DNA from: Arthrobacter livingstonensis
GTDB taxonomy: Bacteria > Actinomycetota > Actinomycetes > Actinomycetales > Micrococcaceae
Reading direction: 5' to 3'
NCBI RefSeq assembly: GCF_003219815.1
Contig: NZ_QJVD01000008.1
Location: 122,126 to 186,125 of the forward strand
DNA length: 64,000 bases
A program made the position numbers and the translations under genes. The notes beneath the pieces were generated by a model, which saw nothing but the letters and a program-made list of their open reading frames with translations, was not told the origin of the DNA and searched no databases. The stretch's first letter is position 1. Every line of letters starts with the position of its first letter. Shown in pieces: positions 34,567 to 44,613 of this stretch.

Positions 34567-35261
34567 TGTGTGACCCCATGTTCTGCCGCTGCCGGCGTTG
34601 TGGCGTTGATCTGCACGATCGTGGTGACGTAGATGCCGGGGGTGACCACGTTTTCCGGATCCAGTTCACCGGTGGCCACAATGCTGCCGACCTGCACGAT
34701 GCTGGCCTTTGCCGCGGCGGCCATGATGGGGCCGAAGTTGCGTGCGGTCTTGCGGTAGATCAGGTTCCCGGCCCGGTCCGCTGTCAACGCCTTGATGAGG
34801 GCGTAGTCGGCGTGGATGGGGGTCTCGTACACGTGGCCGCGGCCGTCGATGATCCGGGTTTCCCTGCCCTCGGTGAGCATGGTGCCGTAACCGGTGGGCG
34901 TGAAGAAGCCGCCAATCCCGGCCCCGGCGGCCCTGATCCGTTCGGCCAGGTTGCCCTGCGGGACCAGTTCCAGTTCGATCTCCCCGGCCCGGTACGCGGC
35001 GTCAAAGTGCCAGGAGTCGGACTGCCGCGGGAATGAGCAGATGATCTTGCGGACCCTGCGTTCCTTGATGAGCAGGGCCAGGCCCGCATCGCCCTGCCCG
35101 GCGTTGTTGTTGACCACGGTCAGGCCCGTGGCGCCGCCGTCGAGAAGGGCGTTGATGAGCTCCATGGGCTGGCCGGCGTTGCCGAAACCGCCGATGAGCA
35201 CGGTGGAGTTGTCCCGGATGCCGGCGACGGCCTCGGCCGCGGAGGGTGCGATGGTGGGCAT
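34563..35261 (-). CDS. pcaI: 3-oxoadipate CoA-transferase, alpha subunit
   Basis: 232 residues. The glycine loop VLIGGFGNAGQPMELINALL, VVNNNAGQGDAGLALLI and GTMLTEGRETRIIDGRGHVY identify the SCOT alpha subunit. ATG 35261 lies 4 bases after the thiolase stop; the longer frame upstream is antisense-like to the thiolase. It forms the heteromer with PcaJ. Confidence 0.95.
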   Translation of the reverse strand: MPTIAPSAAEAVAGIRDNSTVLIGGFGNAGQPMELINALLDGGATGLTVVNNNAGQGDAGLALLIKERRVRKIICSFPRQSDSWHFDAAYRAGEIELELVPQGNLAERIRAAGAGIGGFFTPTGYGTMLTEGRETRIIDGRGHVYETPIHADYALIKALTADRAGNLIYRKTARNFGPIMAAAAKASIVQVGSIVATGELDPENVVTPGIYVTTIVQINATTPAAAEHGVTQ

Positions 35262-35265
35262 GTTC

Positions 35266-36479
<1,214 letters not shown>

Positions 36480-36483
<4 letters not shown>

Positions 36484-37841
36484 GGGAGTTCGTCCTTTTG
36501 TTCGGGGGAGTGGGGCCCGGCGTCTGGTTCGGCGTCGAGCCCGGCGAAGACCTGCTGTGCCGTCTTGAAGGCCGTGTTGGCGGAAGGCACTCCGCAGTAG
36601 ATGGCGGTTTGCAGGAGGATTTCCTTGATCTCGTCCCGGGACAGTCCGTTGCGCAGGGCCGCCCGGAGGTGCATGGCCAGTTCCTCCCAGTGGCCGTGGG
36701 AAACCATGGCGGTAATGGTGACGGCCGAGCGCATCTGCCGGCTCAGGCCGGGGCGGGTCCAAATGCCGCCCCAGGCGATGCGGGTGATCATGTCCTGGAA
36801 ATCGGCGCTGAAATCGTCCATGGCCGCGGTGGCCCGGTCCACATGGGCGTCGCCGAGGACTTCGCGGCGGACTGCCAGACCGGCGTCGTACACCTCCTGG
36901 GTGGTCGCTCCGGGGCGGACGGCCCCCTGGCGGTCCGGATCGGGCGTTGTGGTCATGGCTGGGTCCTCAATCAGGCCGCGGAGCAGCCGGGCTACCTCGG
37001 CGGGCGCCTCGGCGGGTGCCAGGTGCGCAACGTGCGGGAGGGTTACGGTTTTGGCCCTCGAATCTGCGGGAGCGTTTGACGTGGCGGCGCGTTGAGCTGC
37101 ACCTGCGTTGACGGCGTCGACCATTTCCTGCATCAGCTCCGGGGTCGCCACCGTGTCCTCGGCGCCGGCCACGGCCAGCAGCGGAACGGTGATCCGGCCC
37201 AATTCGCCGCGGACATCAAAGCCGGCCAGGGCCCCGCAGCAGTGGGCGTAGCTGACGCGGTCGGCGTCGCGCAGGGCGTGCAGAAGCCGGCTGGCCAGGG
37301 TGGGGTCCCGGTCCATGGAGCCTTCGGCAAACCAGCGCTGGGCCGAACCCTGGATCATGACGGGCGTGCCCAGCGTCCGGACAGTCTCGACCCTCTCCGC
37401 CCAGGCCTCCGGCGTGCCGAGCTTCGGACCGGAGCACTGCACCGACAGGCTGAGGAGGCGGTCCCCGTGGTCAATTCCCAGCTGGAGGCCGACGGCGCCA
37501 CCCAGGGACACGCCGGCGTAGTGGAAGCGGGCGCCGGGGGCGATCGAATCAACGAGCCCGACAACGGCGTCCGCCAGCCCTGCCACCGTGAACGGCGTCC
37601 CGGAGGCAGGGGAGATCCCGTGTCCGGGAAGGTCCCAGGCCACCACGTCCACGCCGGCACCTTCCACACCAGCGCCCAGCAGCACGCCGACTTTTTCCCA
37701 CAGCACCGATGAGGTCCCGAGGGAGCAGCCCACCACCAGCAGGGGCCGGTTGCCCAGCTGGCGCTGTGGCGACAGCAGCACCGCCTTGATGGCGGGCACG
37801 CGCCTTTCCACGGAGGCCCCGTTTCCACTTATGTCACTCAT
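36480..37841 (-). CDS. pcaL: Fused 3-oxoadipate enol-lactonase / 4-carboxymuconolactone decarboxylase
   Basis: 453 residues, two enzymes in one chain. The N-terminal alpha/beta hydrolase (residues ~20-290) has the nucleophile elbow YAGVSLGGAVG, VAGAEDTVATPE and HVAHLAPAEAP as Ser-Asp-His elements. From about residue 320 comes the carboxymuconolactone decarboxylase domain (REVLGDAHVDRATAAM, then FQDMITRIAWGGIWTRPG). It ends HLRAALRNGLSRDEIKEIL, YCGVPSANTAFKTA. The fusion is known from Rhodococcus and Streptomyces PcaL. GGAGGAGG precedes ATG 37841. It overlaps pcaB by 8 bases and pcaF by 4. Confidence 0.95.
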
Positions 37842-39294
37842 GGCCTCCTCCTTCCGGCACCCACTGCGGGTAGGCGGCAAATATTCTCTCAACAATCCTG
37901 GAGTTCTCGCCCAGGTAGCCGGCCGGGTCCAGCAGCCGGTCCAGTTCGGCATCGGCAAGTGCTGTCTCGGGCACCGCGGCCCGGAGCAGCCGGGCGAACT
38001 CCGTGCCCTGCGTCCCTGCCTGGGCCTGCAGGGCCCGGTCCACGATGGCCTGGAACGCGGCCTTGCCGCCACCCGGTGCATTGCCCACCCCGCCTTTCCG
38101 GGGATTGGCCGTCCCGCCTTGAGACTCAAGGAGGGGCACGACGGCGGCGCCCGCCGCTTCGCTCAGGAGCAACGGACCGCTGATGGCCAGGTTGCGGCGC
38201 ATCGCGTCCGGGAAGACCTGCAGCCCCGCGGCCAGCTCGTGCAGGGCCGCCGCGGCGCCCCCGGCCAGCTCCAGCAGTGTGCGCAGCGCGTTCCATTCGG
38301 TGTGCCAGGCGCCGTCGGGGCGCTCATCCACGGACAGGGCCGCGGCCAGGTGCAGCTGCGCCGCCTGTTGCGGGGCTGCCAGGGCGGCGCTGCGCACCAG
38401 GATGGACAGGACGGGATTCTGCTTCTGCGGCATGGCCGAGGAAACGCCGCGGCCGGCAGCCCTGGGTTCGGCCAGCTCGCCAAATTCCGGGCGGCTGAGC
38501 AGCAGGACGTCGTTGGCCACTTTTCCGGCGGCGTCCGTGAGGGCCGCCAGGGCATCGCCGAGGGCCGTTACCTGGGTCCGGTTGGTGTGCCACGGCGCCG
38601 GTGCCGCGGCGAGGCCGAGGTTCCCCGCGAGGGAATCAGCCAAGGTGAACGGATCCGTGCCGGCCTTCGCAGCGAGGACGGTGCCGGCGGCGAGCGTGCC
38701 TGCGGCGCCGCCAAACTGCACGGGGAAGGTGATCGCGTCCAGCCGCGTCGCGGCGGCGGCCAGGCCGTGGAACCACTGGGCCGCCTTCAACCCAAACGTC
38801 GACGGCAGGGAATGCTGGGTCAGGGTCCGTGCGGGCTGGAGCGTGCCAGCATGGGCGCGGGCCAGCCGGGCCATGGCCGCGGAGGCGCCGGCAACGTCCC
38901 CCCGCAGCATGGCCACGGCGTTGGAGGCAAGCAACATCAGCGCCGTGTCCAGCACGTCCTGGCTGGTCAGCGACGCATGGACGGCTGCTGCGGCCTCGGG
39001 GCTGCGCCCTGAAACCAGGGACCGCAGCTTCGCCACGATGGGGATCACGGGGTTGCCTCCGCCCTGTGCCGCGGCCGCGAGCCCGGCGGCCTGGAAACCC
39101 TCCCCGTTCGCCGCTTCCCGGATTGTGGCGGCAGAGCCGGCCGGGGCCAGCCCGGTGGATTCCAGGACCTGCACCCATGCGGTTTCAACTGCCAGCACTG
39201 CCGCCACGACGGCGCCGTCGCCCGTCACCGACTGGCGGCGCGGATCGGCGGTGACGGGGGAGAGCAGGCCAAAGTCGCCGGGCACTGCGCTCAC
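37834..39294 (-). CDS. pcaB: 3-carboxy-cis,cis-muconate cycloisomerase
   Basis: 486 residues of the fumarase/aspartase superfamily. Converts 3-carboxymuconate to 4-carboxymuconolactone. The superfamily signature is GVSSAMPQKQNPVLSI; VHASLTSQDVLDTALML and HSLPSTFGLKAAQWFHG carry the other active-site blocks. GTG 39294 overlaps the pcaG stop as GTGA. Slightly longer than many homologues because of a C-terminal tail (YPQWVPEGGGHE). Confidence 0.93.
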   Translation of the reverse strand: MSAVPGDFGLLSPVTADPRRQSVTGDGAVVAAVLAVETAWVQVLESTGLAPAGSAATIREAANGEGFQAAGLAAAAQGGGNPVIPIVAKLRSLVSGRSPEAAAAVHASLTSQDVLDTALMLLASNAVAMLRGDVAGASAAMARLARAHAGTLQPARTLTQHSLPSTFGLKAAQWFHGLAAAATRLDAITFPVQFGGAAGTLAAGTVLAAKAGTDPFTLADSLAGNLGLAAAPAPWHTNRTQVTALGDALAALTDAAGKVANDVLLLSRPEFGELAEPRAAGRGVSSAMPQKQNPVLSILVRSAALAAPQQAAQLHLAAALSVDERPDGAWHTEWNALRTLLELAGGAAAALHELAAGLQVFPDAMRRNLAISGPLLLSEAAGAAVVPLLESQGGTANPRKGGVGNAPGGGKAAFQAIVDRALQAQAGTQGTEFARLLRAAVPETALADAELDRLLDPAGYLGENSRIVERIFAAYPQWVPEGGGHE

Positions 39295-39890
39295 GCGCGC
39301 TCCCCGGAAACGTCCCGGCCGCCGGCGAGGGCTCCGCCGTCGAAATCCAGGAAGACGGTCTCGCCGTCGCCTTGCAGCCGCACGTCCCAGCGCAGTCCGC
39401 CGTCGGGTTCGCGGGTGGCGATCAGCGTGCTCCGCCGGTCCCCGGGCAGGGAGGCCAGCAGCGGGTCCGCGGCCAGGGCGTCGTCGTCGTCGGGCAGGTA
39501 GGCGCGGGTGAACAGGCGGTTGGTGAGGCCGCGGGCAAAGACGACGACGGCGATGAAGGGTGCCACTCCCCGGCGGGTGGCGCCGGGGTTGACCGTGGTG
39601 AAGGTGTACCTGCCGGTGGCCCCGGTGGATGCGCGGCCCCATCCGGTGAAGGTGTAGCCGTCCCGGACCAGGGACCCGGTTTCGGCAACGATGGTCCCGT
39701 CCGCGGCCGGCTGCCAGATTTCCAGGATGGCGTCCGGGATGGGGTCCCCGGCGCCGTCGGCGACCGTGCCGTGCAGGCGGATGCTGCCGGCGCTGCCGGG
39801 CGTCGCAAGCTCGTTGTCCTTCGCAAAGGGCAGGGCGTAGCCGAAGAAGGGGCCGACCGTCTGGCCGGGGGCGGGGGTCAATTTACTCAT
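39291..39890 (-). CDS. pcaG: Protocatechuate 3,4-dioxygenase, alpha chain
   Basis: 199 residues. The alpha chain lacks the iron ligands but lines the active site: TPGQTVGPFF-like start (PAPGQTVGPFFGYALPF), PIPDAILEIWQPAADG, FTTVNPGATRRGVAPFIAV and FTRAYLPDDDDALAADPLL. It pairs with PcaH. ATG 39890 overlaps the end of pcaH by 8 bases, giving near one-to-one synthesis. Confidence 0.95.
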   Translation of the reverse strand: MSKLTPAPGQTVGPFFGYALPFAKDNELATPGSAGSIRLHGTVADGAGDPIPDAILEIWQPAADGTIVAETGSLVRDGYTFTGWGRASTGATGRYTFTTVNPGATRRGVAPFIAVVVFARGLTNRLFTRAYLPDDDDALAADPLLASLPGDRRSTLIATREPDGGLRWDVRLQGDGETVFLDFDGGALAGGRDVSGERA

Positions 39891-40683
39891 GGTGTTCGCC
39901 GTCCTCGCCCAGTGCTTCGTTTTCCGTCCAGGTGCGCTTGGACCCGGTCAGGACAATGTCCCAGTTGTAGCCCAGCGACCATTCCGGGGAGGTGAGGTCG
40001 TGGTTGTAGGTGGCCACGAGCCGGTCCCTTGCGTCCTGGTCGACGATGGACTGGTAGATGGGATCCAAGGGAAAGAGCTGGTCGCCGGGGAAGTACATCT
40101 GGGTGATGATCCGCTGGGTGAATTCGTTTCCGAAGAGCGAGAAGTGGATGTGGGCCGGACGCCAGGCGTTGAGGTGGTTCTTCCACGGGTACGCGCCGGG
40201 CTTGATGGTGGTGAACGCATAGGAGCCGTCCGAGCCGGTGATGCACCGGCCGACGCCGGTGAAGTTCGGGTCGATGGGGGCCGGGTGTTGGTCCCGCTTG
40301 TGGATGTAGCGCCCGGCCGCGTTGGCCTGCCAGATCTCCACCAGCTGCCCTGCCACCGGACGGCCGTCGCCGTCCAGTACCTTTCCGGCAACCTTGATCC
40401 GCTCGCCCTGCGGCTCCCCATGGTGGACAATCGTCAGGTCCGCTTCGAGGGGGCTGACGTCCTGGTGGCCAAACGCGGGCGAAAAGAGCTCGATGGTTTC
40501 CGGGTCCGCATGGTGCAGGTTCTTGGTGGGGTGGCGCAGGATGCTGCTCCGGTACGGGGCATAGTCCAGGCTCGGCTGCGTCAGGACGGCGCCGCCGGCC
40601 GCCACGGAGTCGCGGTAGCCGGAGGCGATGGCCTGGATCTCGGCGCTCATTTCCTGTTGGGTGTTCTGCCGGGGGTTGGTCAC
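39883..40683 (-). CDS. pcaH: Protocatechuate 3,4-dioxygenase, beta chain
   Basis: 266 residues. Intradiol ring cleavage of protocatechuate to 3-carboxy-cis,cis-muconate with non-heme Fe(III). The four iron ligands are visible: Tyr in NAAGRYIHKRDQH, Tyr in KPGAYPWKNHLNA, and both His in WRPAHIHFSLFG. GTG 40683 is chosen, with an AAGGAAAGG stretch upstream. A 61-base gap separates it from the dehydroshikimate dehydratase gene, so it may have an extra promoter. Confidence 0.95.
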   Translation of the reverse strand: MTNPRQNTQQEMSAEIQAIASGYRDSVAAGGAVLTQPSLDYAPYRSSILRHPTKNLHHADPETIELFSPAFGHQDVSPLEADLTIVHHGEPQGERIKVAGKVLDGDGRPVAGQLVEIWQANAAGRYIHKRDQHPAPIDPNFTGVGRCITGSDGSYAFTTIKPGAYPWKNHLNAWRPAHIHFSLFGNEFTQRIITQMYFPGDQLFPLDPIYQSIVDQDARDRLVATYNHDLTSPEWSLGYNWDIVLTGSKRTWTENEALGEDGEHHE

Positions 40684-40744
40684 GGGGGCCTTTCCTTCCT
40701 TGGAGTTACGGGTTGGGGCACTTGCTGCCCGGGATGGTTGATGG

Positions 40745-42589
40745 TTAAGCGGTGGTCTGGCGGAGGTCGTATTGCACGGCGTGCCGGACAGGGGCGTTGG
40801 GTGCCCCGTAACCGTCGTATCCGCCACGGCGCTCCACCATTTCAAGGAACACGCTGCCCACGGTGGCCGTGTAGAAGTGCAGGAATTCCCCCTGCGCGTC
40901 TCGGTCGTACAGCAGGTTCAGGTCCCGGAGCGTGTCCAGAAAGCCCGGTTCCAGGTCGAAGCGGGCCGCCAGGTCCTCGTAGTAGTTGGCCGGAATGCCC
41001 AGGAACTGCAGCCCCCGCTTTTTGGCGGCCCGCGCGATCGAGACGAGGTCGTCCACGGCAAAGGCGATGTGCTCCTGGTAGGTCTTGCTCCGCCCCTGTT
41101 GGATGAGCGGGGCCAGGTTGAGCACCAGGCGCACGCCCCGGTCAGCGGTGTCCATGATCTGGGACCGCACCAGCCCGGTGGGGCTTGGCACCTCCGCGAA
41201 GGGCTGAGGGGCCAGCGCCAGGGCGCTGCTGTAGAACAGCACGGCCTCGTCAAAGTGCTGCCACGGCTGGGCCAGGTTCACGTGGTCGATGACGGCGGAG
41301 GCGCCCTTGATGCTCCGCCCTGCCGGCGCCTGCCCAAACTCGGCCGTCCAGGCCGCCGTTCCGTCGGGCGTGCCCTGGCACAGGAATATCTCGGTCGAAT
41401 CGGGGGCGGAAATGCCCTGGAACACTTCCTCGTCGGCCTGGGTCTTGCGCGGCACCACGGGCGCCTTCAGCTGCTGTGCCCGCGACGAGGCCAGCAGTGG
41501 GTTCTCCACGTCAAAGCCGACGGCGGAAATGGCCGGCCCGGAAAGCGTCGGGGCGGTTTCGTTGATGACCACCCGGGCCTGGCCCATGGTCCACAGCTGG
41601 ACGGCCTTGGTGCGGTGGCGGCCGCGGGAGGAGAAGCCCAGCTGGCCCAGCAGCGTCTCCAGCGCGGACGTATCCGCGGCCTTGACCTCGGCAAAGTTGA
41701 AGCCGGTGGGTTCCGGCACGCGCGGCAGGGTGTCCAGTTGCAACGGATACCTGTGCGTTTCGCCTTCCCCGGCAAGCCAGGCTGCTCCCTGCTCCTGCAG
41801 CCATACCAGCGAGCGCATGGCGTCCACGGCGGTGCGTGCAACGTCGGATTGCCGGAACACGTCATTGAAGATTTCCAGCGAGACCGGGCCGTCGTAGCCG
41901 GTGCGGGCCAGGTGTCCCATGAATTTGGCAAGTTCGAACTGGCCTTCGCCGGGGAAGACGCGGTAATGGCGGCTCCAGGACAGCACGTCCAGCGACAGCT
42001 TGGGCGCGTCGGCCACCTGGACGAAGAAGATCTTCGAGGCTTCCATCTTTTCGATCGGGGCGGTGTCCCATTCCCGGGAGAGGATGTGGAAGGAGTCCAG
42101 GCAGGTGCCCAGGTTCGGGTGGTCCACGGCCTCCACGAGCCGGTGGGCGTGTTCAAAGTCGCTGACGTACTTGCCCCAGGCGAGCGCCTCATAGGCGACC
42201 TTGACACCGTGGTCGCCGGCCAAGCGGGCAAGCTGGGACAGCTGGGCGGCCAGGACGTCGTCCTCCCCCCGGGTGGCGGTGGCGACGTTTGAGCACACCA
42301 GGATGGTGTCGATGCCCAGCCGGCCCATCAAGTCAAACTTGGCGGCCGCGCGGCGCAGGTTGGCCGCCAGCAGGTCATCGTCGACGCCGTCGAAGTCGCG
42401 GAAGGGCTGGTACAGGTCAAGGGTCAGGCCCAGGTCCGCGGCCCGGCGCCGGACGTCCCCGGGACTCAAGGCCGAGGTGACCAGGTCCTGCTCAAAGATC
42501 TCGATCCCGTCAAAGCCGGCCCTGGCGCAGGCGTCCATTTTTTCCGACAATGTTCCCGACAGGCACACCGTGGCAATTCCGGTGCGCAT
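40745..42589 (-). CDS. qsuB: QsuB-type 3-dehydroshikimate dehydratase fused to an HPPD-like domain
   Basis: 614 residues. The N-terminal TIM barrel (about 1-280) carries metal ligands in VAYEALAWG, CLDSFHILS, FFVQVADAP and VSLEIFNDV, as in AsbF/QuiC. It dehydrates 3-dehydroshikimate to protocatechuate. The C-terminal half is a VOC tandem like 4-hydroxyphenylpyruvate dioxygenase (VIDHVNLAQPWQHFDEAVLF, then HIAFAVDDLVSIAR, VGSVFLEMVERRGGYDGYG). Corynebacterium QsuB has the same architecture and length. Its ATG overlaps the upstream stop (TGATG). It feeds PcaHG directly. Confidence 0.93.
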   Translation of the reverse strand: MRTGIATVCLSGTLSEKMDACARAGFDGIEIFEQDLVTSALSPGDVRRRAADLGLTLDLYQPFRDFDGVDDDLLAANLRRAAAKFDLMGRLGIDTILVCSNVATATRGEDDVLAAQLSQLARLAGDHGVKVAYEALAWGKYVSDFEHAHRLVEAVDHPNLGTCLDSFHILSREWDTAPIEKMEASKIFFVQVADAPKLSLDVLSWSRHYRVFPGEGQFELAKFMGHLARTGYDGPVSLEIFNDVFRQSDVARTAVDAMRSLVWLQEQGAAWLAGEGETHRYPLQLDTLPRVPEPTGFNFAEVKAADTSALETLLGQLGFSSRGRHRTKAVQLWTMGQARVVINETAPTLSGPAISAVGFDVENPLLASSRAQQLKAPVVPRKTQADEEVFQGISAPDSTEIFLCQGTPDGTAAWTAEFGQAPAGRSIKGASAVIDHVNLAQPWQHFDEAVLFYSSALALAPQPFAEVPSPTGLVRSQIMDTADRGVRLVLNLAPLIQQGRSKTYQEHIAFAVDDLVSIARAAKKRGLQFLGIPANYYEDLAARFDLEPGFLDTLRDLNLLYDRDAQGEFLHFYTATVGSVFLEMVERRGGYDGYGAPNAPVRHAVQYDLRQTTA

Positions 42590-43509
42590 CAGCTTGCCAC
42601 CTTGCTCAGCCGGTTCTCGGCACCGTGCCCCGGGGCGCTGCCCTCCCGGGCAATGAGGTCCAGGAAGTGGGTGCGCATGCGGTCGGCGTCGGGGCCCGCG
42701 CCGGTGAAGAGGCGGAAGGCGTCCACGGCCTGGCCCACGGCCATGCGGCCGCCGTCCAGGACACGGCAGCCGCGGCCCCTGGCAAACTGCACCAGTTCCG
42801 TCTCGATGGGGCGGTAGACGATGTCCGCCACCCAGTGGCGGCGCGTCAGCTGTTCCAGGTCGAAGGACGCCCCCGGGTGTTCCTTCATGCCCATGGGGGT
42901 GCAGTTCACCAGGCCGTCTGCCAGCGGCACGAGCCGCGCCAGTTCGTCGAGGCCTCGGCCCGTGACGGTACGGTCCGGGAACAGCTGCTGGAGTTCGGCG
43001 GCCCTGTCGGCGGCCCGGGCGGCATCCACGTCCACCAGGTCCAGGGATTGTGCCCCGGCGCCCAGAATTGCATAGGCGACGGCGGACCCGGCCCCGCCGG
43101 CACCCAGTTGGACCACCCGGTTGACCGGGGCCTGCGGCAGCCCGGCGGCAAATGCCGCGCCGAAACCTGAATAGTCGGTGTTGTGGCCAATGAAGCGGCC
43201 CTGTCGGATCAGCACCGTGTTGACGGCGCCGAGGCGGCGGGCGCCGTCGGACATTTCATCCAGGAACGGCACGACCAGCTGCTTGCAGGGGTGGGTGACA
43301 TTGACGCCGTTGAAGCCCAGGCGGGAAGCCGCCTGGAGCAGATCGCCGATGGCCGTTGGCGCCAGCCCCAGCTCCATCAGGTCGATGGGACGGTACAGCA
43401 GGCGCAGCCCAAGGCGGTCGGCCTCGCGTTCATGCAGGGCCGGCGTCAACGAGGGCAGGACACCCTCGCCAATCAAGCCCAGCAAATATGATTCGGCCCG
43501 ATTACTCAT
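42589..43509 (-). CDS. Shikimate/quinate dehydrogenase (catabolic AroE paralogue)
   Basis: 306 residues. Substrate-domain motifs are LLGLIGEGVLPSLTPALHE, NGVNVTHPCKQ and GHNTDYSGFGAA; the cofactor loop is QLGAGGAGSAVAYAIL. VDVDAARAADRA follows the second strand, with an acidic residue where NAD is preferred. VNCTPMGMKEHPG is typical of the family. As first gene of the operon it would oxidise shikimate to 3-dehydroshikimate. ATG 43509 follows GGAG at 9 bases. The catabolic role is inferred from context. Confidence 0.92.
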   Translation of the reverse strand: MSNRAESYLLGLIGEGVLPSLTPALHEREADRLGLRLLYRPIDLMELGLAPTAIGDLLQAASRLGFNGVNVTHPCKQLVVPFLDEMSDGARRLGAVNTVLIRQGRFIGHNTDYSGFGAAFAAGLPQAPVNRVVQLGAGGAGSAVAYAILGAGAQSLDLVDVDAARAADRAAELQQLFPDRTVTGRGLDELARLVPLADGLVNCTPMGMKEHPGASFDLEQLTRRHWVADIVYRPIETELVQFARGRGCRVLDGGRMAVGQAVDAFRLFTGAGPDADRMRTHFLDLIAREGSAPGHGAENRLSKVAS

Positions 43510-43610
43510 GCGCAATACTCCTTTGGCGTTGCCACCGCCGGGCAAGGAAGGGTTTCCCCTCCGGGGAGCCAGGGTGGTGACTTGAATGACATTACAGCAT
43601 ATGTTCGTTC

Positions 43611-43637
43611 TATGTACATAAGTTCACATCATGAACT
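43611..43637. promoter_or_regulatory. Two adjoining palindromes upstream of the shikimate/pca operon
   Basis: TATGTACATA (43611-43620) abuts AGTTCA-CATCA-TGAACT (43621-43637), a perfect 6-bp inverted repeat. They lie about 100 bases upstream of the operon start and directly beyond the stop of the IclR gene at 43659. They are likely operators for an IclR protein controlling the operon. Confidence 0.55.
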
Positions 43638-43658
43638 TTTTGCCGGGGCGGTGTCCGG

Positions 43659-44435
43659 CTACCGGTGCGGCAGCTTGACGGACAGCTCGGCGGCGGCCTG
43701 GCGCAGCAGGGACAGGTGGGCCGTCATTTCCTCCACGGTCAGCTGGAAAATGGGTGCGGCGATGGCAAGCGAGGCAAACGCGATGCCCTGTGCGTTGAGG
43801 ACCGGCACCGACACTGCGCGCATGCCGACCTCGTTTTCCTCGTCCATGATGGCGTAGCCCTGCTTCCACACGCGGGTGATCTCCTCTCGGAAGGCGTCCC
43901 GGTCGGTGATGGACTTCTCCGTCAGGGCTGTCAGCTCGAGCTCCTCCACGAGGCGGTCGCGGTCCTCGCCGGCGGCGAACGCCACCAGCACCTTGCCGAC
44001 GGACGTGGTGTGCAGGAGGCCCAGGTGTCCCGGGTCGCTGGTTACGCGGAAGGTCCGGGGGCCGTCCACCTTGCTGACGGTCAGGTGGCGGTCGCCGTCC
44101 CGGACCGACAGGATGGTCGCCTCGCCGGTCACGTCGGTGACGCGCTGGAGGACGGGTGTGGCTGTCCCGGCAAAGCCATGGTGGTTGGAAACCTGCTGGC
44201 CCAGCTGGAAGACGCGCAGGCCCAGGCGGTACAGGCGCCCGTCCGGTTCGTATTCGACAAACCCGTCGCGGGTCAGGGAGCCAAGCAGCCGGTACGTGGT
44301 GCTGAACGGCAGCTTGGCCAGCTTGGAAAGTTCGGAGGCGCTTGCGCCGCGGGGCTCGGAGCCCAGCAGCACCAGCAGCCCCAGCGCCTTGCCAATCATG
44401 TCGGTCTTGGTGTCCTCAATCACAGTCATGATCAT
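43659..44435 (-). CDS. IclR-family regulator between the shikimate operon and the transporter
   Basis: About 258 residues. The winged helix (IGKALGLLVLLGSEPRGASA, KLAKLPFSTTYRLLGSLTRD) is followed by the effector domain (HLGLLHTTSVGKVLVAFAAG, then YAIMDEENEVGMRAVSVPVL). ATG 44435 or 44429 is the start; neither has a ribosome-binding site. A 22-base segment including ATG 44429 is duplicated 79 bases upstream. It is divergent from the MHS transporter and directly precedes the shikimate/pca operon, so it may control both. Confidence 0.9.
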   Translation of the reverse strand: MIMTVIEDTKTDMIGKALGLLVLLGSEPRGASASELSKLAKLPFSTTYRLLGSLTRDGFVEYEPDGRLYRLGLRVFQLGQQVSNHHGFAGTATPVLQRVTDVTGEATILSVRDGDRHLTVSKVDGPRTFRVTSDPGHLGLLHTTSVGKVLVAFAAGEDRDRLVEELELTALTEKSITDRDAFREEITRVWKQGYAIMDEENEVGMRAVSVPVLNAQGIAFASLAIAAPIFQLTVEEMTAHLSLLRQAAAELSVKLPHR

Positions 44436-44511
44436 ATATTGCCACATTGTGAGAGCTGTGACCAGAACGTGGAAGTAATCCTTGACAAGTGTCCTCAATC
44501 ACAGTCATGAT
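44411..44511. repeat. 22-bp direct repeat duplicating the IclR gene start, with an upstream ORF
   Basis: 44411-44432 and 44490-44511 are identical. Each contains the minus-strand start and first codons of the regulator (MTVIED). The upstream copy opens a 30-residue ORF (44508 down to the TGA at 44418-44416) that ends just inside the real gene in another frame. It looks like a partial tandem duplication. Confidence 0.7.
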
Positions 44512-44547
44512 TTCTACATGGCGCAAGCCGTTGCCACGATGTGGAAA
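44439..44547. promoter_or_regulatory. Two related candidate IclR sites in the divergent promoter region
   Basis: TTGCCACGATGTGGAAA (44531-44547) contains CCAC-GAT-GTGG, a perfect inverted repeat. TTGCCACATTGTGAG (44439-44453) is a similar, weaker copy nearer the regulator start. They lie on both sides of the duplicated segment. Confidence 0.5.
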
Positions 44548-44613
44548 CAGTGCCGAAAGTTTTCATATTTGATCCGCAGCATTTGAGACACTAATGTCAC
44601 CCTAAGGAAACCG

